From Thermogemmata fonticola (GTDB taxonomy: Bacteria > Planctomycetota > Planctomycetia > Gemmatales > Gemmataceae), in the NCBI RefSeq assembly GCF_013694095.1, contig NZ_JACEFB010000021.1, positions 1-55,205 on the forward strand: a stretch of DNA of 55,205 bases, read 5' to 3'. Below are positions 37,710-45,539 of the stretch, piece after piece (position 1 is the first letter of the stretch; the number at the start of each line of letters is the position of its first letter). The notes beneath the pieces were generated by a model, which worked only from the letters and a program-made list of their open reading frames with translations, was not told the DNA's origin and ran no database searches. A program made the position numbers and the translations under genes.

Positions 37710-38111
37710 GACAAACCTCCGAGACGGGAACAAATAGAAAGACAAAAACTCCGTAAGCGGTGAGTCCAGGCTGCTTACGTAACGGAAAATGCTCGACGCA
37801 TCTCCGTCAATTATGCAGCCTAACTGTTCCCGATCCCGGAGTCAAGGAAAAAACTTTACATTTTCATACAAATTTTCCCACTTCGCCCGTCCTGCGACGG
37901 GTTCTGCTATCACCTCCTGGGTCCTTGACCCGATCTATCGCCTCAGGCTCTTGCTGGGTTGAGGCCTGACGCGGTTGGGACCATCCCGGCTGCCCGGCTT
38001 GGCGTGAAGTCCCAATTCACCATTCCTGTCTCGGCGAAACAGGCCGCAATCGTCCCGCGGTTAGGACCTCCCCCTTCCCAGACGAATCCCCAATGGGGGG
38101 TCTGAGGCGGC
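37710..38111. other. Intergenic region upstream of DUF1559 copy 1
   Basis: This is 402 bases without a gene. It holds the candidate promoter at 37817-37845 and a strongly AT-rich patch (about 37845-37885). The remainder is ordinary GC-rich spacer after the second lipoprotein gene. Confidence 0.5.
37817..37845 (-). promoter_or_regulatory. Candidate promoter of DUF1559 copy 1
   Basis: On the minus strand TTGACT (37845-37840) and TAGGCT (37822-37817) are separated by 17 bases. The promoter would start transcription about 100 bases before the start codon at 37709. An A/T-rich tract lies directly upstream like an UP element. The paralogue has an equivalent element at 39872-39900, which strengthens the call. 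Confidence 0.5.
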
Positions 38112-38648
38112 TCAGTCTTTCAAATCAATGTTGTGAGTCTGTGTCCCTCCGGGGAAATCGTAGGTGAGTCCCGACTCATTCACATCGGCGTACTTTTTCG
38201 GGATCGCCACATAACGCTTTTTGGGGTCGTAATCCGGGTTGGCCTTGGGCTGGGAGTAGCCGAAGGCGGACGGATCGACGGGGAGTTTCTCCGTGGGCGG
38301 TGCAGTCGCTTCCTTGGGAAGTTGATCTTTGCTCGGCAGTTTCATGCCGGCGGGGGTTTTGAACGCAAACGGGCTGCCCCCACCTCCGCTTTTGAGGGAT
38401 TCCGTCTCAATGCTGATCTTGTAGCTGCCGGAGTACATCTTCGGGATTTCGTAACTGCCATCGAGCTTGATATCCGTGGAATAGGTGTACGGGCCGAGGA
38501 AGGTAATGGTGCCTCCTTTCAGGGGTTCCCCTTTGTAAGTAACCTTGCCGCTGAGCGAACCGCTCCGTGGACCGCAAGCAGTCAGCGGCACGATCACCAC
38601 AGCCAGCAGAAGCCAACCCGAGGGACGGGACCTGATTTGTGCCTTCAT
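38112..38648 (-). CDS. Carboxypeptidase-regulatory-like lipoprotein (copy 2)
   Basis: This 178-residue paralogue of the protein at 36032-36550 has a signal peptide with lipobox VIVPLTAC (Cys25). The domain carries SGSLSGKVTYKGEPLKGGTI and DGSYEIPKMYSGSYKISIET, and the end block RYVAIPKKYADVNESGLTYD is followed by NIDLKD. Compared with copy 1 the middle linker is different and contains a Gly run (SGGGGSPF). The gene lies 196 bases downstream of DUF1559 copy 2, mirroring the copy 1 arrangement. No distinct promoter was seen, so it is probably read through from the DUF1559 promoter. Confidence 0.88.
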   Translation of the reverse strand: MKAQIRSRPSGWLLLAVVIVPLTACGPRSGSLSGKVTYKGEPLKGGTITFLGPYTYSTDIKLDGSYEIPKMYSGSYKISIETESLKSGGGGSPFAFKTPAGMKLPSKDQLPKEATAPPTEKLPVDPSAFGYSQPKANPDYDPKKRYVAIPKKYADVNESGLTYDFPGGTQTHNIDLKD

Positions 38649-38844
38649 ACGTCAGCCACTCCAGCAACAGAGGAAAAGGAACGGGATGGAATACGGCCAA
38701 CGGTTCGTTCACTGTCTCGTTGTGGTTTGCTATCGGCGTGAGGAGTAGGGCGAGGAGTTGGCAGCAGTCATCCGGCAACAGTTTGAACCGACGGAGCGAT
38801 GAGGGGGCGATCACACACCGCCCCAGCGGCCGGATGACAGGCGG

Positions 38845-39765
38845 TTACCAGTCGTTACCCAGTTGGTCTCCCAAGTTGGGGGTCAGGGCGGCCCACCAGG
38901 TCAGACCGGAAACCCGCTGCGACACAAAGCGCACGCTGCCGTCCCCCAACGCCGTCTGAATCCCACCCACGTGCGGCGAACTGGCCCGCGCTCCGTTGCA
39001 GATTCCCACACCGTTGGAGGTCGGCGGCTGAATCTGCGGCGCCGAGGCCGCACCCGTCGGCGTGCCGCTCATGTCTTGTGGCATCGGGTAGAGGATCGAT
39101 CCCCAGTCCGGCCAGTAGTTCTCGTTGTACGCGCCGCTGCTCCACTCCAACCCCAGGGTGGAGGAATTGCACCGCGCCAACTTCTCCGTGAAGAAAATCG
39201 TGTTCGACGTTCCATCGGTGATATGGGACGGATAGCGGGTGTAGCCCAGACCCCAGCCTGGATACACATGCCGGAAGATGCGGCCATTCACCCCATAACT
39301 CGAACGCGCCCAATTGTCCTGCGGGTCCGTATACTCCGCCGGACACAACAACTTCTTCGTCCGACCACGATCCGGCACATACACCCACTGCGAATAGGTT
39401 ATGAAACTCCCATTCCGACCATCCGGGTCCGGCTGCGAACGCGTCTGTTCCAGCATCGGCTGTTCTTCGATGAACTGCAAAATGTGGAGGTACAGCCCGC
39501 CATTCGTGTTGTAATGGGCTTGGGCATTGCGGGGGTAGAGGCCGATGGACGGCGGCAGCTTCCCCTCATGCGTGTCCGCCGCATTGATCGTCGCCAACGC
39601 AATCTGCTTCAAACGATTCGAACAGTCCGCACGCGCCGCCGCCTCCCGCACCTTCTGCACCGCGGGCAACAGCAACCCAATCAAAATCGCAATAATCGCA
39701 ATCACCACCAACAACTCAATCAGCGTAAAACCACGACGCCACACCGGAGAAGAAAACCCTCTCAT
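38845..39765 (-). CDS. DUF1559 prepilin-like protein (copy 2)
   Basis: This 306-residue protein has the start [20 protein letters not shown], preceded by GAGGAGG. The N-terminal helix, [36 protein letters not shown] and the C-terminal block [20 protein letters not shown] are the same as in copy 1. It differs from copy 1 mainly by an insertion after LARCNS ([20 protein letters not shown]) and a different loop before the final domain ([11 protein letters not shown]). The paralogues alternate between identical DNA blocks and diverged segments. It should be exported and processed at G-F by a prepilin peptidase. Confidence 0.95.
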   Translation of the reverse strand: MRGFSSPVWRRGFTLIELLVVIAIIAILIGLLLPAVQKVREAAARADCSNRLKQIALATINAADTHEGKLPPSIGLYPRNAQAHYNTNGGLYLHILQFIEEQPMLEQTRSQPDPDGRNGSFITYSQWVYVPDRGRTKKLLCPAEYTDPQDNWARSSYGVNGRIFRHVYPGWGLGYTRYPSHITDGTSNTIFFTEKLARCNSSTLGLEWSSGAYNENYWPDWGSILYPMPQDMSGTPTGAASAPQIQPPTSNGVGICNGARASSPHVGGIQTALGDGSVRFVSQRVSGLTWWAALTPNLGDQLGNDW

Positions 39766-40133
39766 GATCAACCTCCTCAAAGAAGACCGAGGTGCATCGA
39801 CGAGGCTTTCGTGAGCCACGAGTCTAGACTCACGAGGACGAAGAGTGCGAGTCTCTCTTCATCAAATCCCCAGATTAACGCCATTTATGAGATTCGTCAA
39901 GGTTTTTCTTCATTTTTTTGAAAAGGGATTGACGTGCCGCCTACCATCCGCAGCCAGCAAGCGGCGGCGCCAAGATCGAGTAACACTCGACTCTCATACC
40001 GAGAAAAAGAGGGGAAAGGGGCGGTTTCCCGCGCTCAGGGAAGGCGGAATGCCCCGAGGCAGCCGCGAGACGGGACGACCGGCGGAAGGGAAGAGGCTGG
40101 AGTGGCCTCGGCGGCCAGGGGAGCTTCCGCGCT
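39766..40133. other. Intergenic region upstream of DUF1559 copy 2
   Basis: This is 368 bases without a gene. It holds the candidate promoter at 39872-39900 with an AT-rich tract upstream (about 39900-39930), and GC-rich spacer next to the end of the HEAT-repeat gene. Confidence 0.5.
39872..39900 (-). promoter_or_regulatory. Candidate promoter of DUF1559 copy 2
   Basis: On the minus strand TTGACG (39900-39895) and TAATCT (39877-39872) are separated by exactly 17 bases, about 105 bases before the start codon. A T-rich tract lies just upstream. Spacing, distance and flanking composition match the promoter proposed for copy 1. Confidence 0.55.
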
Positions 40134-43100
40134 TCAGTTGCCCAATTTGAGGCGCTTCAAGGCCACCCGGCCCGCGGCATTGATTTGGGGATTGGAGTCG
40201 TTCTCAGCCAGGTAGGTCAGGCGTTTGACCACACGCTCGCGCAGCTCGGAGTTCAGGTCGTTGAGCCGCAATCGGCCCAGAGTATCGATGGCCCAGGAGC
40301 GATAGTCGAGGGGATAGGGCACGTTCCGCTGTCCTCCGGCGCGGCTGGGAGGCTTCCAGGCGGAAGTGGCCAGGAGCATTTCGTTCACAATCACCGTGTT
40401 GGGCCGACGGATGACCGCTTCCGCGATGGCCGGCCGCACCTTCTCGCTCTGCTCTGCCAGCTCGATCAGGGCCAGGAGAATCTCATCGGACTGATCGTTC
40501 AGGCTGGCCAGATGGATGCCGATCGCTTCGCGGGCTGGAAAGCTGAGGCGGGTATTGCGGCAGTGCGCTTCGAGAATGTTACGCCCGCGGGTGCCGAAGG
40601 AACCCAGCGCCTGGATCGCCGCGATGAGCAGTTCCTCCTGCGGGCTGATCTTGCCGTTTTCCCCGCCCTCCTCGGCCTTCAATTCGGGATGGGGCGTGTA
40701 GTTGGTCAGGATTTGATCCAGTATAGGGATGACCTTGTCCGCCACACGTGGGCCAATAGCCTGAAGGGCCTGCACCGCGGCGGCGCGCACCCGCAGGTCC
40801 TCATCCTTCTGAAGCCGCTCGATCAGATCGGGAACCGCCTCGGACGCATCCGTTTTCATTTCCTTGAGGCGCAGGGCGGCCTCCCGGCGGACCGGACCAT
40901 GCGAATGCCGCAACAAATCCCGCAACAGAATCAGATGCTGCGTCTCCGGCGGTACGACCATCGCCAGCAGAAGGGCGACTTCCTGAGCCAGCTCCGGGTT
41001 ATCTTCCGTCATCCCCTGATAACGGGCGATCAGTTCAACGAGCAAGCCGCGGGCTAGTTGGGGACGCTGTTGCAAACACTGCACCGCCATCCGGCGAATC
41101 GAGAGATCGGTATCCTTGAACAGAGGCGGGACGAGTTGTTCGAGTTGAGCTTGCAATAGCGGGTGCTTCAAGGCGTTTTGCGCAGCCAGGCGGCGGATTT
41201 CTAGGTTCGGGTCCCGGATCGCCTCGACCCAGATTTTCGCCTGTTCTGCCTCGCTACAGAGGGGCACCAGCAGGGTCAGGGCGCGCTGCCGAACCTCGGG
41301 ATGGTTATGGCGCAGCTTCTCCAGGAGCAGCGGCTTGTCATTGATATGGGCTTGGCCGTAGGTGGCGAGCAATTCCTTGGCTAGCTCCGCAATCTCAGCG
41401 TCGGGGTCCGCCACGCCTTCCAGGACCACTCCCAGCGCCACGCTGCGACCCGCCAGACCGGCCTGCTTGAGGATTTTGTACAAGTCCCGGCGTGCTTCCC
41501 CCTGGGCGACCTTGAGCAATTCCACTGCCAACGCGAGCTGTTCCTGCGGCAACGGCGGCGTATTGTTGGCAAACATGCGGATGGCGTAATTCCGCAAAGC
41601 CGGCGAGGGAGACTGCAAGCACTTGACCAGGTGAGCGGTGCAGGAGGCATCCGGCGGCGGCAGCGCATAGAGCTTGGCGATCAACTCCGCCTGCACTGTA
41701 CCCTGCGTGATCTCGGCCAGTTCGATGAGGCGGATGTGGCTCAGCTCGCCGTTTTTTCCAATGGCGGTAACGAGCAGTTTCTGGATTTCCGGCGGATACT
41801 TCGACAGTTTGGCGACGAGAATCGCAACGTCGACGTCGGGAAGGGTCGGCGTACCCTGGGCGAACATCTTGGCGGCGTAAAGGCGAGCGGCGGGGGAGGA
41901 GGAATCCAGAGCATCGAGGAGCGCCTTGGCCATCTCCGGGGACGGCGCTCCCAAGAGATAGAGAATCTGTTCAATCTCCTGTTGCAACTTCGGATCCGCC
42001 GTCGGCAGTAGGCGCAGCAGCACCGGAATGGCCGCCTGAGCACGGGACTTTTGCTCTCCGAGCTTCTGGAGGGCCTTGCTCCGTTCCTCGGCCGTCCCTT
42101 TTTCAACGACTTGGAGCAATTGCTCAACGTATTGCTTGGCCTGCGCCTCGGCCCTCGCCTGCCGTCCGCGAACCGGCGTCCAGGTCTGATTCTGCTTTTT
42201 GAAGTATTCGTTGACCAGATTTTCGATTTCGGAAACACGGATGTTGAAGCAGGTCTGGCGGTTCCGGGGATTGCGTTGCACCATCAGCCCCACCAATTCG
42301 CCATTGTCGTTGGCCACGGGTCCACCGTTGACATCCTTGTCGCTGACCGTGCGGGTGGCGAAGACCGCCTGTCGATTTTCGGGCATGTTTGGATCCACCA
42401 GCTTCCTGAGGCTTCGCAACATCTGGCGCTCGCTGTCGATCATCTCCTGGAGTTCATCGGCTTTCATCTCTTCGGCCAGCTCATCGAGGCCGAAAGTCTC
42501 AAGCATCTGCTTACTCCCTTGGAGAAGTTTTTCATTGGCATCGAGCAAATCCTCGAGGTCGTCGAGGAAGTTGTTATTCTTCTTGGGCTGGACCGTGTCC
42601 TGCGTCAGCTGCCACAATTTCGAGCGGCCCGCCACCGTGTTGCGCAGGGTGTAGACCTTCTGGTCCGGTTGCACCGTGGATTGCAATGGAAGAACGGCGG
42701 CCTGAGCGTTCGGAGCAAGCTGCTGCAGTTGGAGCAAAACCAGGTTGGCCTGCGAATAGAGCAGGACCGCTCGGCCCTTCGTGCGGAATGCTGGGGAAGA
42801 GCTGCTCTTGTACCGCGAGAAGTCATGGACCAGATTGTTCGAGGTTTTCTCGTACATCGGGAAATAGACCGTAATCTCCGGGTTGTTTTGCTGGGTGAAG
42901 ATTTGGCTACTGGTGACCGCCAGGCGATGGGAGGTGTCGATGATGCAACCCGTTTGGTAGTAGGTCCGTAAACCTTTCTTGACGGCCAGGAGGACCGAGC
43001 AGCGGGTCATCTCCCGCGCGATGTCCTGAGGAGACAGGGGGCCATCCGAGGGCGGCGGAGGTGGCGGGATGTCAGGAGGCGATCCGTCCCCATTGCCCCC

Positions 43101-43739
43101 ACCGCCGCCAGGCGGTTGCGATCCTCCCCCATCGCCGGAACCCCCTCCACCCTGGGATACATTTTCGTTTTTGACGTATTGCGTGTAGTAGTAATAACCC
43201 CCGATGCCGGCGCCGGCGAGCAGGATCAGGAAAAGGGGGATGCCGATGAGGAGGAGGATCAGTCCCGTGGAGGAGGGGGAGGAGGGCGTTGGCGCAGCGG
43301 GGGCGGCGGGGGGAACGGGACGGCGGGCTACCCCAGAACCGGCTCCCATTCGGCCAGCCGGAGCGGCGGGGGCCGGCAACCCCACTGCGGAAGGTGGGCG
43401 TGCTCCCGGTGCGGAAGCCGGCGGCGGACTGTAAGCCAGCGGAACGGCGGCAGGAGCCGGAGGGGTAGGCAGCGGCGGAGGCGGCACGATGCGGGCGGGC
43501 GTAATCGGAATCGGTGCGGCAGGCGGAGCGGCAGGGGTAGCGGGGCGCGGCGGCCCGGCAGAAGCCGCGGGTGTGCCCTCTGCACCGCCAGGATTCCATG
43601 AGGACCCCGGCGTCACCGCTCCTTCGCGAGCCAGTGGCACCAAAGCGACCCCACAGCCAGGACAGTGTGCCTTGGCCGAGGTGGTTTGCATCACATAGGA
43701 CTCCCCGCACTTCGGGCAAAACCAGCGGTTCAGATTCAT
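40134..43739 (-). CDS. Zinc-ribbon / inactive trypsin-like / HEAT-repeat membrane protein
   Basis: This 1201-residue protein has an N-terminal zinc ribbon with Cys8, Cys11, Cys26 and Cys29 (FCPKCGESY, AHCPGCG). A Pro/Ala-rich linker follows (to about 158), then a membrane helix (about 159-181) and a Gly-rich segment. A trypsin-like fold follows (about 225-500), in which all three catalytic positions appear replaced: TSSQIF where T..HV is expected (Gln279 for His), ANLVLLQL for DLALLQL (Asn332 for Asp) and DVNGGPVAND for GNSGGP (Asn471 for Ser). A charged helical insertion lies at about 380-455. The remainder (about 500-1201) is a long HEAT-repeat array. GGGAGGTG supports the ATG at 43739. It is probably a scaffold or regulator, not a protease. 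It has no operon partner. Confidence 0.88.
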   Translation of the reverse strand: MNLNRWFCPKCGESYVMQTTSAKAHCPGCGVALVPLAREGAVTPGSSWNPGGAEGTPAASAGPPRPATPAAPPAAPIPITPARIVPPPPLPTPPAPAAVPLAYSPPPASAPGARPPSAVGLPAPAAPAGRMGAGSGVARRPVPPAAPAAPTPSSPSSTGLILLLIGIPLFLILLAGAGIGGYYYYTQYVKNENVSQGGGGSGDGGGSQPPGGGGGNGDGSPPDIPPPPPPSDGPLSPQDIAREMTRCSVLLAVKKGLRTYYQTGCIIDTSHRLAVTSSQIFTQQNNPEITVYFPMYEKTSNNLVHDFSRYKSSSSPAFRTKGRAVLLYSQANLVLLQLQQLAPNAQAAVLPLQSTVQPDQKVYTLRNTVAGRSKLWQLTQDTVQPKKNNNFLDDLEDLLDANEKLLQGSKQMLETFGLDELAEEMKADELQEMIDSERQMLRSLRKLVDPNMPENRQAVFATRTVSDKDVNGGPVANDNGELVGLMVQRNPRNRQTCFNIRVSEIENLVNEYFKKQNQTWTPVRGRQARAEAQAKQYVEQLLQVVEKGTAEERSKALQKLGEQKSRAQAAIPVLLRLLPTADPKLQQEIEQILYLLGAPSPEMAKALLDALDSSSPAARLYAAKMFAQGTPTLPDVDVAILVAKLSKYPPEIQKLLVTAIGKNGELSHIRLIELAEITQGTVQAELIAKLYALPPPDASCTAHLVKCLQSPSPALRNYAIRMFANNTPPLPQEQLALAVELLKVAQGEARRDLYKILKQAGLAGRSVALGVVLEGVADPDAEIAELAKELLATYGQAHINDKPLLLEKLRHNHPEVRQRALTLLVPLCSEAEQAKIWVEAIRDPNLEIRRLAAQNALKHPLLQAQLEQLVPPLFKDTDLSIRRMAVQCLQQRPQLARGLLVELIARYQGMTEDNPELAQEVALLLAMVVPPETQHLILLRDLLRHSHGPVRREAALRLKEMKTDASEAVPDLIERLQKDEDLRVRAAAVQALQAIGPRVADKVIPILDQILTNYTPHPELKAEEGGENGKISPQEELLIAAIQALGSFGTRGRNILEAHCRNTRLSFPAREAIGIHLASLNDQSDEILLALIELAEQSEKVRPAIAEAVIRRPNTVIVNEMLLATSAWKPPSRAGGQRNVPYPLDYRSWAIDTLGRLRLNDLNSELRERVVKRLTYLAENDSNPQINAAGRVALKRLKLGN

Positions 43740-44512
43740 CGCTCTCACCTCCCGATGGAATACAGCCCAGCTTTTTTTTTCCGGCGGAAGAACGCCCCAA
43801 CGCCTCCGATGCTGCTCAACTTCACGAGCTTCCTGGACGGCAACGCGGACCTTCCCCCACGGGCGATCAAGCGGTAACTCCCAATACCATGAAGCGCTGG
43901 AAGGAGGATCCGCAGGTGGTAGCGGTACCACTGAGGCCGACGTCGCGTGAAATTGTAATGCGCTCGCACAAGTCATGCAAGCTCGGTAGGCGTTTTTTTC
44001 ATTGGAATATACTAACGATGATCAGAATTTTCTATACGTCTCGGAAGTGAAAGGGCACACATTGCCGCTTGGCACCACGAAGGGAGGAATAGGCCGTCCC
44101 CCCCGTGGGAGCTGCTCTTCATTCCCGAATCCCGACAGAATGCGGATCAACAGGATGAGGATCAGACAAAATGCGGTGCCGCCGGTGACAACTGCGTGAG
44201 GAAGCAGCAGGGAGGAGCGGCGAGCGGAGAAATCGGCGAACTACCGAGAGGCTAGCGGGCCGAGGAAAAGCCGGCCCTCGACTCTGGCCGGCGCCGATAG
44301 AGCCAACGTGGCTTTGAGCTGAACGGGCCGAGGAAAAGCCGGCCCTCGACTCTGGCCGGCGCCGACAGAGCCAACGTGGCTTTGAGCTGAACGGGCCGAG
44401 GAAAAGCCGGCCCTCGACTCTGGCCGGCGCCGACAGGGCTAGCTTGGCTTTACAACCGCAGGCGAACGGCACCAGGGTGAAGGGTCAGGAAAAGCGGACG
44501 GATGGGGAGGAC
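43740..44512. other. Intergenic region with 68-bp hairpin repeats
   Basis: This is 773 bases between the HEAT-repeat gene and the acidic-protein gene. The parts outside the repeat array (43740-44255 and 44458-44512) show no convincing gene; AT-rich spots at 43990-44045 could hold a promoter for the HEAT gene. Frames across the array only translate the repeat. Confidence 0.5.
44256..44457. repeat. Three 68-bp direct repeats with two hairpins per unit
   Basis: The unit begins CGGGCCGAGGAAAAGCCGGC. Starts at 44256, 44324 and 44392 give an exact 68-bp period; the third copy diverges after about 48 bases. Each unit contains GCCGGCC-9-GGCCGGC (a seven-pair stem) and the smaller AGCCA-3-TGGCT (five pairs; intact in the first two). 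No T-run follows the stems. Confidence 0.9.
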
Positions 44513-44917
44513 TCAATCCTCGTCCTCATCGTCATCGTCCTCATCCTCGTCATAGTCCTCGTCTTCGTCGTCCTCGTCCTCGTACTCATCGAAGTCGTCA
44601 TCCTCGTCGAAATCTTCCTCCTCGTCGAAGTCTTCGAGTTCGTCTTCATCCTCGAAGTCTTCGTCGAAGTCGTCATCCTCATCGAATTCGTCGTCGAGGT
44701 CTTCGTCGTCGAAGTCCTCATCCTCGTCGTCGAAGTCCTCATCCTCGTCGTCGTCGTAGTCCTCGTCGTCATCGTCGTAGTCGTCCTCATCGTCATCATC
44801 GTAAGCGAAGAGGTCGGGGAGGACGGGGAGAGCGCGGAGATCGTCCTGATCTTCCAGGGTTGGCGGCATGGGCCAGGTACGGGATGTCAAGGGTTCGAGC
44901 AGAATGCGTGCAGTCAT
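44513..44917 (-). CDS. Very acidic Asp/Glu-rich protein
   Basis: This 134-residue protein has an ordinary N-terminal 40 residues (MTARILLEPLTSRTWPMPPT and DDLRALPVLPDLFAYDDDD), followed by about 95 residues that are almost only Asp and Glu with regularly spaced Tyr/Phe (for example YDDDDEDYDDDEDEDFDDED). GAGGAA eight bases before the ATG at 44917 supports the start. Acidic tails of this type can bind basic proteins, metal ions or mimic DNA; there is no direct clue to which. The DNA is a diverging GAN/GAY triplet repeat, so the tail may vary in length between strains. Confidence 0.72.
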   Translation of the reverse strand: MTARILLEPLTSRTWPMPPTLEDQDDLRALPVLPDLFAYDDDDEDDYDDDDEDYDDDEDEDFDDEDEDFDDEDLDDEFDEDDDFDEDFEDEDELEDFDEEEDFDEDDDFDEYEDEDDEDEDYDEDEDDDDEDED

Positions 44918-45377
44918 GGGCAATTCCTCAAGTATAGGTGACGGCCGTGGGCCGCTGCCGACAAGGCCAACGGCGGCAGGCCGCTGTCCACTGTCACACG
45001 GGGGAAAATCCTCCTGGGGGTGTCTGCCCTCACAGACAGATCAATCCCCTTATACGGAAGCTCAGGGGGAGAGGCTAGAGCGTCAGGGTGGCGTGCAGGG
45101 CCACGAGCCAACGGCGGCCTCCTCCCGGAGCAAGGTAGATGCTTCTTAGGGAAGCGGAGCGAGGGCGTCAAGCCAGAGCCTGTTTTTTTCCTGCCAATCC
45201 TAAGTTATTGTGAAAAATTGATTTAGGATGCCGAAAGCCGAAGGGAACGAGGGACGCTCCAGCACCCCGCGGCAGCGCAAGAGCGGACTCGGAAGGGCGC
45301 TGTGGAAAACTCGGAATCTCGAAGGCGGATCGGCAAACAGGTAGGCAGGCGCGCTAGGGGAGACGGCATCCTGACAG

Positions 45378-45387
45378 GTGTCGACAC
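45378..45387. promoter_or_regulatory. Perfect 10-bp palindrome, possible operator
   Basis: GTGTCGACAC lies about 45 bases ahead of the candidate TTGACA promoter of the DUF1549/DUF1553 gene. Its size fits one half of a dimeric-regulator site, but a palindrome of this length can also occur by chance. Confidence 0.25.
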
Positions 45388-45431
45388 ATGGGTAGGCGGA
45401 GAACAAGGGCGGCGGTGCGAGAAAAAAATCC

Positions 45432-45463
45432 TTGACAGGACGGCGGGAAGGTATCAGGATAAA
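45432..45463 (+). promoter_or_regulatory. Candidate promoter of the DUF1549/DUF1553 gene
   Basis: TTGACA (45432-45437) is followed by GATAAA (45458-45463) after 20 bases, longer than optimal. The start codon lies about 75 bases further on. It is moderate evidence only. Confidence 0.35.
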
Positions 45464-45539
45464 AGGGAACCTGCCTGAAAAGATATTCCCGCCTACGTGT
45501 TCGTATCTCAGGTTTTGTCGAATCCTAGGGAAAAGAGCC

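Larger units (their letters stand above)
44918..45539. other. 622-base region upstream of the DUF1549/DUF1553 gene
   Basis: No gene is recognised. Notable sites are an inverted repeat TCCTAA/TTAGGA (45198-45203 and 45223-45228) around an AT-rich spacer; a 10-bp palindrome GTGTCGACAC (45378-45387); and a candidate promoter TTGACA at 45432. Confidence 0.5.

Noticed and set aside
43740-43976. N-terminal extension of the HEAT-repeat protein
   Set aside because: No similarity or ribosome-binding site, whereas the ATG at 43739 has a strong one and starts directly at the zinc ribbon.
44256-44457. CRISPR array or rRNA/tRNA cluster
   Set aside because: Continuous 68-bp repeats without spacers, and hairpins that do not form a tRNA fold.
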